A stretch of 64,000 bases of DNA from Maea johnstoni (taxonomy: Eukaryota > Annelida > Polychaeta > Spionida > Magelonidae). Numbering within the stretch: the first letter of the stretch is position 1; every line of letters begins with the position of its first letter. The stretch is taken from the NCBI GenBank assembly GCA_963942565.1, contig OZ012690.1, positions 42,559,144-42,623,143 of the forward strand, read 5' to 3'. A program made the translations under genes and the position numbers. This document shows positions 1 through 10,800 of this stretch, piece by piece. Under the pieces are notes generated by a model, which was not told where the DNA came from, made no database searches, and saw only the letters and a program-made list of their open reading frames with translations.

Positions 1-223
1 GAGCTTTCCTCTCCCCACCCTCCCCAACGAAACTGCCTTGAAACTAAGTATGCTTTTCAGGGAAAAGTTCATTTTCTAAAAGCATGTAAAAGCTACGAAA
101 TGGACGATTAACCTTTTCTGCTACTACTTCTAATAGAGCCATATAACTTCTGCCTCCTCTCCAAATACCAAGTTGACGTAAGATCTTGAATTGAATAGAT
201 GGATAACCAATAACCTACATGTA

Positions 224-261
224 AATTGTATATATATATATAAATACATATATATAAATAC

Positions 262-338
<77 letters not shown>

Positions 339-355
339 CATATATATATACATAT

Positions 356-386
<31 letters not shown>

Positions 387-420
387 TACATACATACACA
401 CACACATACACAAACATACA
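224..420. repeat. (TA)n / (CATA)n / (CA)n compound microsatellite
   Basis: An almost pure TA dinucleotide run (about 267-335) passes into TACA/CATA tetranucleotides and then short CA runs. The long YIYIY- and HTYIH-type open frames on both strands come only from this periodicity and are not genes. Confidence 0.97.
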
Positions 421-1529
421 TGCATCAAGAAAGCATGTAGAGTCGCTCACAAAAAGATATGAGAAACAGTTGTTAAGTTACGCTATTCAAACACAGGGAA
501 AAGTAGGTCAGTGTTACTATAACTCTAGTGGTATAGTAAGCTGCCAGTAGCGTGGTAGCGGGCCCCAGGCGGCTGGCAAGAACTGGCAGTTCTGGAGTAG
601 CAACAACTACTTCTATGACTTACCCTGGTCCTACTCCGCCGGTGGGAGCTCCGGGAACTCCTCAGTGACATCCTCTACTCCTATATCCTACAACTGATTA
701 TTCCCATACAAGTTTACTCCACGACCATGTCAGTCTATGCGGCGATCACCCAACTCTGCTGAACTAACTCTGGCGGGCGTTCTCACATGCATGCACAGTT
801 ACAAACTACAGCAGTATCGGTGTACAGATAAAGCCCTCTACTTCAGCTCTGAACCCCAGCTGAGCTGAGAACATCAATATTGAAGCACTGCTAAGCCAGT
901 TGTAGTAGTACACCCAGCACCTCAGGGCCAGAGCAGAGCAGAGCTTACTGGGCTTGAGTTTTCAAAGAGCCGTTTTCATATTCTAATTCCCCTGCAGTTA
1001 TCCCACCTTCAGCCTCCAGTTAGCCAATCACAATGCAAGTAACTGTAAACAATATCTGGCTGCTCTTGACCTGTTGATGGCGGTTGCTAGGGAGTTAGCG
1101 TACCTAGCGACTGACCCTGGGGAAGTGAGAGCTATTCAGGGCTGTTCTAAGCTTGTTTGGTCAGCTCAGGCCCGGGTCATTTGATAGCCGGCAACAACGC
1201 CCACTTCAATGCTTGATTGCAAACAACCATAATTAAGGTGGTTAATTGCAAAGCACATGCCTTTTTAATTGGGTTACTCATTCAAATGTGAAAAGTACAA
1301 ATTAAATATGATTACTGTATACAGTTGGACAAACAAAATTAAATAAATAATGAATATATCTTTAGATGATTTAATGGGCCTGAAGTAAAACTTGACATTA
1401 GTGGGGATGGGCCACTGCTCAAACAAGCCATTAGAATCATAGATAATAAAGAACAACTATACATCAAAACCACTATTTTATCAACACTTCTCTCAAGGAG
1501 TCCAAATACAGAAGTTTAAGGAGTATCAC
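421..1529. other. No recognised gene; locally GC-richer patch
   Basis: I find no gene here. A locally GC-richer patch at about 550-700 has a roughly 48-codon plus-strand stretch without stops, rich in Ser, Asn and Tyr, but it has no start codon or clear splice sites and I do not call it an exon. Confidence 0.4.
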
Positions 1530-1533
1530 TTAA

Positions 1534-1738
1534 CCCTTCCAATGCTGAGGCTACTTTCGTCCAAAGCACAGGGACAAAAAGATTTTTGAAAACCATCTAA
1601 ACCCTGTCATGCTGGTATTCACTGGATAGCTCTCTCAGAGAACTCTCAGATGAGTACCCATTTGCCAGGGTTTCGGTCATTTTTCAGGTGTTTTGCATCA
1701 TTTTGTATTGGCATGATTCGCCACCAGCAGCATAAGGG
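1534..1738. mobile_element. TTAA-flanked MITE, copy 1 (205 bp)
   Basis: The element is flanked on both sides by TTAA (1,530-1,533 and 1,739-1,742). It starts CCCTT and ends AAGGG, and its right half reads GCAGCATAAGGG. Its sequence reappears in opposite orientation at 2,071-2,260, including shared blocks about halting at GTCAT and GAGTACCCAT. TTAA target duplications with CCC/GGG ends fit piggyBac-type non-autonomous elements. There is no coding capacity. Confidence 0.7.
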
Positions 1739-2070
1739 TTAAAAGGCTTACTCCAGGCCCTTTTTGTCACTGGAGTGCACACATGGTCTGTCAAGTTTGA
1801 ATACAACTTGGCTATTAAAAAAATCAAAAATATTTGAAGACACTTTATTGAATCCAACTAGAACACCAACTTTCATTAAACTATATGTCTATATCAAGCA
1901 TGCTAGCGGGCTCCACCAACATTCACTAAAATATTCATTAATATTTCTTAAAGATATTTGTTACTAAATCATTTTCATGAGTATCCAACCATGAACATAC
2001 TCAAGATGTGAATGGGATCTGACTCTCTGACCACCTTGACCACTGGGTGCTTGGTAATAGAATACCTTAA

Positions 2071-2260
2071 CCCTTATGCTGCGGTGGCTAATTTGGCCAA
2101 CAAAAAATTATGCAAAAAAAACATGAAAAATGACTGAAACCCTGTCATATGGGTACTCATCTGAGCCTACTCAGCAAGATTCCAATGAGTATGAACATGC
2201 CTGGGTTTAGATGGTTTTCAAAATATTTTGCACTGTGCTTTGAAAGGAAGTTTGTAAGGG
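2071..2260. mobile_element. TTAA-flanked MITE, copy 2 (190 bp, inverted relative to copy 1)
   Basis: TTAA lies at 2,067-2,070 and 2,261-2,264. The left end CCCTTATGCTGCGGTGGC is the reverse complement of the right end of the 1,534-1,738 copy apart from small changes. The two copies lie 330 bp apart in opposite orientation. Confidence 0.7.
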
Positions 2261-2264
2261 TTAA

Positions 2265-4654
2265 GGATAGGGAGAATACATATGACAGCCTAGAATCTAG
2301 GCCACCAACATACCAAACCTACTTTGAACCCTGGCATCTTTCAAATGGATAAACAGCCTTTATCTGATTCTATTATCCTTCCACTGATCAATTGCCTCAG
2401 CCTTATCAGACAATAGCAGAAGGCCAACCAGTACAGATGACCTACAATGGCTTGTAAGTGTGTATTAATATAGTGCTGTGTCAGTCCCTGATAAGATTAC
2501 CTTCCCTCTGAGTTGATCAATGACCAATAGGTGGCAGCACATGGTCAGCCTGTTTTTCTAGTATCACTCAAGTGCCATTGACTCAGACAGAGCCCTCTAA
2601 CACCCCTGGTGGGATAAATCTAAATAAACCTGGCCAGTCTGACCACTTGGTGCCTGATAGGAGGAAAACTTCAAAACTGTGTCAAAATAAAGCTAGATAT
2701 CACTAAATTATGCTTTTCTCTGTGCTGGTCTCTATCTTTTGCTTAATGTCTAGTTATTATCCTATGGCTGTGTGAAAGCATGATTGGATAAATATCTAAA
2801 GAAGAAATGCTAATTAGAACACTACCAACGACTCTCTATCGAATATTTTATAAAAAATCATTATTACTTTTCAAGTTATTGAAAAAATTGTCATAGATCC
2901 AGATAAAAATTTGGAGAGGGGCTAATAAGCGCAGCATGAATGGGTTAAATAGTCAGTCAAACACAGATGCCATCTATTGACCAATAGGAAAACAAATGAT
3001 TACCTGCATTAATTCTGAATCTCAACCTAAAACCCTATTGAACATTTTCATTATGGTGAGCTGGAGTTCCTTAAACGTTGGCCAATGAAATATCTACAGA
3101 AATTCATTCTTAATTCCAACTTTGAACCTCATGATTCATAATAACCTAATGAGAGTTTACATTACTGCGCTGTTTATTGCATTCCACAAATTTGTCCACT
3201 TATCCATGAAGGCAAGTTGTAATGAGGATAATTGGCCAAAATACAGTAACAGTTTGTTCATGTTTAATAATCTGCAAAAAAATGGTCTGCCATTGTCACG
3301 TGACATACCAAAATGAACATTGAATATTGAGAAAAAAAATTATATAAACCAATAAGCTGAGCTTAGTTTGGGGCAGGGACCTACCAAGGCAGGAGTCAGG
3401 GAGTCATTTTGACTCCCAAACACCAGATTTCTGTCAAAATGACAGCCAGTTGTAAGATTTTCTTTGAGTCCAAGGAAATATTTCAAAAGTTTCACTCATA
3501 GAAGACAATAGGCACATTAAATGACATAGAGAAACATACTTTGTTTTGCTATGTCAATATATAAGGTTGCTATGATCATTCTTGTAAATTGGGTAACTAA
3601 CTTTCGACCCCCTAAATTTCAAAATCCTCAATTTTGACCCCCTGTTTCTAAATCCTGGGTAATACCCTGATTTGGGGTAGGGGGGAGGGAGTTCTATTAG
3701 TGAGCCAGTCTCTTCTTATGTTGAACATAACTTTCACACATATATACATGCACAGAGTTCTCTATGTTAGTGTTGCTACATCAAAATATATGTGTGTGGC
3801 ATTGGAAGGGTAAATGATCTACAAACCTTCATTATTGTATAAAATGTTTAGTCCAAGGTCCAAACAAGTTAAGTATGCAACAGCGGAAAAAAATCTAAAT
3901 ACTTAAAATAATTAGGCAAAATCATCAGCCTTATTTGGCTATGGTTGCACTAGAGGTATTTTCTGTAGACATGTTTTGCTGGTGAGCAGAGAACCCAAAA
4001 ATATTGCATGTCTTTGTAAGAACTGTTAAGTGCAATTTCAGAGGTTGTAAACATAGCAACACAGAGGGAACCATCACTTACCACCTACTTTAAAGTTTTA
4101 TTGCTGAACTTGCAGGTGGCCGTCCTTAGTTTACTCCTCAATCTCTTCACTCCTAGACACATGCCTTGACATATCATTTACATTGTGCGTTTTACTTACA
4201 TCCTCGGAAAGTAAGGGTACCTAATCAATTTAGAATGTACTCCTCTTTAAAACTTTATCCACGGATGATTGCTATATTTGAGGTCTAACATAGACCAAAG
4301 TCTGCCCCCAGTCTTGCACATATCTCTTTGAAACTTAATATCCAGTAATTTCTTGGGGCTTATATACATACATACATTTATGTATCTATGTACATGCACA
4401 AACACACATTAAATTCTCAAATTGAGACCTATAAGATGCATTTTAAGGATGCGGTCCAATTCTTTCCTTCCCGCGTTCCACACAAAGCAACCAGCAATAT
4501 ATCATTGAACAACTACTTAGTTGAAAGCAACATTTCCTACCAGCATCAGCATAGCCACTATGTTAGAGGATAAATCTCATGAGTGTTTCCCACTAAATAT
4601 CTGCCTTCTATTTCGGTCTTGTGATCGGTCTAAGAAAATATTGAAAGTACTCAC
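2265..4654. other. CEP135 intron sequence, no recognised exon
   Basis: I searched for the continuation of CEP135 (the residues after ...KNFRTM) on the minus strand and did not find it. The next exon is probably left of the window. The stretch holds low-complexity AT-rich DNA and a further degraded repeat near 2,780-2,946 ending in GGGTTAA. Confidence 0.5.
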
Positions 4655-4884
4655 CATTGTTCTGAAGTTTTTGAGCTTGTTGTCGAGTATTTGGTTTTGC
4701 TGTTTGATTGCTGCATGCTCATTGGTCAGTTCAGCTATCTTGCTGTCGGCCACCTGTAGCAGGTCGGCAATGTAGGGGTCGCTGCCCTGAGTGGGCGGGG
4801 TCATGGTGGGCGAATCAGCAGGCGGGACGATGCTGTCGATCTCCATACGCTGACGACGGAACGGGATGTTCTTCTTCCTGCCAC
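4655..4884 (-). CDS. CEP135: CEP135 coding exon 3 (residues 162-238)
   Basis: Acceptor TTCAG|GTGGC and donor AATG|GTGAGT. It reads GGRKKNIPFRRQRMEID, then a Pro/Ser/Thr linker, then SDPYIADLLQVAD and a heptad-like tail. Human CEP135 has the same order (basic patch, proline linker, DPYIADLLQVAD). Confidence 0.95.
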
Positions 4885-7800
4885 CTGAACCAGAGGAAAT
4901 ATGGAGTTTTAGAGAATGGAGGAAATCAAATTGTTTTCAGGAGAAAATACATAAGGCAGGTTAGACTGGCTTATAGAAGTATAAGCAACTGACAATAAGT
5001 CCTAGGGCTAGTCAGGGTAACCTCCCCAATAAAGCAATAGATCAAGGTATGAACAAAATACAGGTGAGATGAACTTGATTAAATATTTTGCTCATTCAGG
5101 TAGATAAAAGGAAAGCCATACATACAGGTGGTTATCGTGGTATTTATTCCAATGGCAAAATGACTTCAGTTCAAATGCTAACTTTAAACCATTAATGCTT
5201 ACAGCGGCCAAATGCAGCCTGACAACTGGGATGAAATCTGTCAGGCAAATGTGTAAGTTGTTAAGATATTTGAAGGAGAGACATGGATAAGAATATAACC
5301 AACAGCTCTCCATCAAATATATTGAAAACTAATTTTGAATCCCAAAGTTAATGTCAAAAGTATCATAGGTCCAGATGGCATTAGGCATTAGTGGGTCTTT
5401 CCTATAAGAGGCCTGATCAAAGGTCACTTTTCTGGTAAGGCCTAAAACTGACAAAGTTGTTTGTTTCCTGTAACCCTACCCTAACAAGTTTTTATTCAAA
5501 AAAATCCCTACCCCAAAGTTTTTTCCGCCCTTCAAACTCCCAATCAACGTAAAACATGCATAAAACACACATTTTTGACCAAAGAAATAATGAAAAAACA
5601 AACTTTTTACCAACCTACCTACCCTATTTTTTCGGACCGTTACAGGAAACAAACAATTTCTTTTTTTAGTCCTAACCAGGCTGGGTTCAAATCCCACCTG
5701 GGACATATGGGTAAGTTGCCAGTGACTTGGTCTTAGGCATCATTTTTTTTCGTCGTGAACTCTAGTTTCCACTACCAGTTACTTAGACGCAATATAGCAG
5801 AAAGTGACAAAAAATGAAAATTCAAATTCTGGCAACAAGTCAGTCTAATATTATTTTAGTATTTCCCAAATAAGCTAGGTGCAAGAACTGGCTAGTCATA
5901 TCAGCACAGGAAGCTGACATGGCTAAGACTAACTTCACAGCGAGTCAGACAGCATGACCAGGTACTTACTCATTGAATTAAGGCATTATATCCTTATACT
6001 ATGTTGTGTTTCAATTATGCACTTGAAATGGACATATCTAGAAATTCAGTGTAGATTTTTTAGGTGTCCTACGGGATGATTTAGGGTGTCCTAATGATAC
6101 CATGCAGGTGCCCTGCTGGCTCAGACTATGTCCATCAACTACCCTCAATGTTGAACCTAGGTATCTGGAAAGCTTCAAATTCACTTGTTACTACTTCTCA
6201 GGGGCAGATCCCAGTTCATTCTGTACGAGAAGGAGGAGGGGGGGGGGGCTTCAAAATTTTAACATAAAAATAACTAAAACTGACAATTCATAGCAGGAGA
6301 CTGAACATTTTGTGTTGTAAAAGGGGGTTGTTTAACAACCCCCTTGGTATCCACAGCAATCAATATCACATTCTCTATGATTTATATGATAGAGGATATA
6401 CCATTTTCTGGTTCATTCTCCTTATTTGCAGCAGCTAGCTTCTTTTTAGCTCTTTGCCTGCGTTTAGCTTCCCTCTCCATCTTCCTTCTCTGCTCAATGC
6501 TTTCATAGGTCATGTCCGCCGCCTGTTTCTCCCTAACTAGCCGCTTCCTCTCTCTGTCCTTCTCCTTATATCTCTCGTACCTCTCACTATCCGCCCTGAG
6601 CAACTCCCTACTCTTTCTGCACCGCAGAGTACCGGCTGAGATGGGCTGATTCAGAGATTCTGACGCTGATGGCATGTTTCCTTGTCGATAAACAGACCCT
6701 GAATGACCACTCACCTGGTGATGTACTCTTATAAAGAGCATTTGTAAGGGAAGCCATACTACAGGAGAGTAAACGACTGGGGTTTATCTCTATCCACTGG
6801 GATGGGCTAGATAATCCAATCTCTCGGCCGTACTACAAGATAATCCAATCCCTCCTGATAGCAATACTAGCCTAAAATGCAATCCAAGCACTCATAATTG
6901 GCTAAGGATAGCTAGATAAAGATAGGTAATCCAATCCATCCATAACGGAAACCATACTACAGGAGAGTATAAAACTGGGGAATATCTCTATCCACTGGGT
7001 TGGGCGAGATAATCTAATACCTCCATGAGGGAAACCATACTACAGGAGAGTATGAGACTGGGTATTATCTCTATCTACTGGGATGGGCGAGATAATCCAA
7101 TCCCTCCATAAGGGAAACCATACTACAGGAGAGTATGATACTGGGTATTATCTCTATCTACTGGGATGGGCTAGGTAATCCAAACCCTCCATAAGGGAAG
7201 CCATAATACAGGTGAGTATGAGACTGGGTATTATCTCTACCCACTGGGATGGGCGAGATAATCCAATCCCTCCATAAGGGAAACCATACTACAGGTGAGT
7301 ATGAGACTGGGTATTATCTCTATCTACTGGGATAGGCGAGATAATCCAATCCCTTCATAAGGGAAACCATACTACAGGAGAGTATGAGACTGGGTATTAT
7401 CTCTATCTACTGGGATGGGCTAGGTAATCCAAACCCTCCATAAGGGAAGCCATACTACAGGTGAGTATGAGACTGGGGAATATCTCTATCCACTCGGATG
7501 GGCAAAATAATCCAATCCGTCCAAAAGGCAAACCATACTACAGGTGAGTATAGGACTGTGGATAACCTCTACCCACTGGGATGGGCAAGATAATCCAATC
7601 CCTCCATAAGGGAAGCCATACTACAGGAGGGTACGAGAATGGGAATTATCTCTACCCACCGGGATGGGCTAGGTAATCCAATCCCTCCATAAGGGAAGCC
7701 ATACTACAGGTGAGTATTGTTGTTGATAAATAGTTTATTGTCCAATCCAGATAATGACATTCATTACATACAATACCAAGTGTTAAAAATCCGGCCAGCC

Positions 7801-10800
7801 ACGAAGGCTTATAATGGACCAAATACAAACATAAATATACTTATAAATATTATCAAAACGACATTCATTATATACATTGTACAATATATTATCTAGTTAA
7901 TCATAAAAAGCTTATAGTGAGTCTTGTATATAAGGAGTCACTTCTTTTATACACAATTTTCTGATACCCATCTAAAATTGAGCCAGCCGAGTTCATGTCG
8001 AATAGGTAAACATGACTAGTATGGTTTAATAACAATCAGTTGCTAGTTAACATTTGTGACCTCCTGTTGTACATCCTATTGAGACAAAATGATGCAGTTT
8101 TTAACAAATCCTCTGATTGAAAAATGACCTTAAGCTGCTCCAAATCAGTGAGTTCTGTAAAATTAGGATATTGCAAATTGGCTAGTTGCAAAATGGGATT
8201 TCTCAAATCGTCATAAAAAGGACATTTTAGAATAAAATGCACCTCATCTTCCACCTCCATATTTTGGCACAATATACAGAAGCGATTTTCCCTTGGAATC
8301 TTTTTGTGGCGCCCTCTTTCAATTTCAAGGTTAGATGTGCCACACATTAGTTTTGCGACAACTGATCTGTGCGACTTTAATAGAGGTGTAGTTACTATGA
8401 CATCAGCTTTGAGTGGGAGACCACAAATAGCATAGAAGGTTCGGAGTTTACTGGTGGTTGCACAGTTATTTGTCCATGTTTGTTGGGCTTTTTCAATAAG
8501 TATGTCCTGTATTCTTTTGACAAAAGACACACCCAGACAAAGCTCCAGATCAAAGACCTCAGTGTGGTCACAGTCAGCCATTATCTCCCTGAAGTGCCAA
8601 TTCCAGTTTTTCCTGCCTTCTAATGCTAGTTTACGGTCCCAGTCCATTAAAATTTTGGGGAGGCGGTCATTTTCCATAGATTGAATTCTGTTCCAAAGCC
8701 TTACCATATGAGTTTGCCTTCTATTGTGTGAACTAGTCCAGCCCGTTAGGGAGTCCAGGGCAAGAATGGGCGTATATTTTCCAACCCCTAAAAAGGCACG
8801 GATTGCCCTATGCTGTATGTTATCGATACAAGCTGGTTTTTTATAACCCCATACTCCTCCACCACAATCTAAAATACTAGCAATCCCTGTATGGAAAAGT
8901 TCAGAATAAGTGGCAAAACCCAGTCCCCCAACATTTCTTGTCTTACATAAAAGAGCTGAAAGTGCTTTGCTTGCTGATTGGGCTAAAGCTTGGGCAACTA
9001 CAGTAAGATCGTTATGCTCATGAAACAGGAATCCAAGGTAAGTGTATGTTTTAGCGAGATCAATGTCAGTGGGGCCACACTGAAAGTTGTGTTCAACTTG
9101 CTTAACACTTTAAGGGCGAAAGTGGACAACTTTGCTCTTCTTTCCATTTAATGTGAGCCGCCAATTTTTGAACCACATATGAATTGTATCCAGCATTAAC
9201 TGAAGTTCCTCAGGGGTTGAGGCAAGGATAGCTATATCATCCGCGTATAAGAGGATACTCAGTAGTGTATCCCCTATTTCAACTCCAATATTTAAATTTT
9301 TGATCTCCTTTGCCAGGTCATCAATCAGAATGGAGAAGAGAATTGGTGATAATAAACATCCTTGCTTAAGCCCAATACTACTCGGAAACCAGTCAGTTGA
9401 ACGACCACCTACTCTTACTGCACATTTTGTTTCCTGGTACAGCCCTTGCAAAATTCTAAGAAATTTCCCACCAGTACCAGCATGTTTTAGCCTCCACCAC
9501 AAGAGATCTCTATTTACAACATCGAAAGCCCGCTTTAGATCTATGAACCCAACAAATGTTGATTTTTTTTGTAAAATACGGTTATGGATCACTGACTGCA
9601 AAACAAATAAATGTTCATCACAAGACCTTTTCTTTCTAAAACCATTTTGTTCCTCAGTAATCATGTTCTTGAGTTCGCTAAAAATGTTTAATCTCTCATT
9701 TAAAATATGGCAGAATATCTTACAGGTTACAGAGATCAAAGTTATACCTCTAGTTTGTAAAGGAATTCGTGGGTCCAAATTACCTTTAGGCAGTGGATGT
9801 ATAAGCCCCTCTTTCCATGCTGTTGGTATAATCTCATGATCAAAACAAAAACTAAAGAGAGCATGGAGGGCATTCAGACTAGTTTCATTTTTTAAAACCT
9901 CGCCAAAAATATTGTCTGATCCAGCTGCCTTACCCCTTTTCACAGAATCAACCGCATCGGATGTCTCTTTAAAGGTAATAGGGCCATGGAGTATAAAGGC
10001 GGTATCATCCTCAGGTTCCATCTGCAAATCATTTTTATCACTGATGATACTTTGCAATTTTTCTGTTAAGAAGTCATCATTAAAATCACCATCATTATTA
10101 TCCGTAAAAAGTGTTGAGTAATCATCACGCCATCTAGAGAGCACTATTTCAGGGTCACTAGTTATTATGTTATCAGGTGTGTAAACCTCAAAGGGTACTC
10201 TATCTCCCTTCTTTCCATCAATCTTATTGATTTCTTTCCAAAACTTTACCTTATCATGTGTATGGATTTGGTCAAGATGAGCCTGTTTCTCTGAATTGAA
10301 TTTTCTTTTCGCTGCTCTTATACAATTGTCAAATACCTTCTGAGCTGCTTTAAATTTACCATGTAATTCTTTGCGGTTACCCTTTTTTCTAAGCCACTCT
10401 CTTTCCGCACTGCACATCTTGTTCCATGCTTCCTGACAACCCTGATTCCACCAGGCTTTATTAGCCTTACATTTCTTAAACTCTGAGGAATTTGCACTTG
10501 TCTTGCAGTCCCAATTAGGAATGTTTTCATTCATTTCATATTGAACAAGCTTACAAAAATCCCCATACATATTGTCCACATTTGCTTGATTTATCTCAGC
10601 TGTTTGTGGTCTGTTAATACACATTTGAACCTGTTCTCTACAGTTCTGATTAAGCATAAAATCATGAGGCATTTCTGCAAAATTATATTTTCGAATTGTT
10701 AATGCCTCCTGTTTACATTCAGAGAGCAAATTTAGTCCCTCTATAGTTACAGAACATGATAAAATAGAATGGTCAGGCAGCCTAGCATCTGGATGCTGTT

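Noticed and set aside
108-550. Frames rich in Tyr-Ile and His-Thr
   Set aside because: Translated TA and CA microsatellite.
9300-10530. Other frames inside the LINE
   Set aside because: Shadows of the reverse transcriptase ORF.
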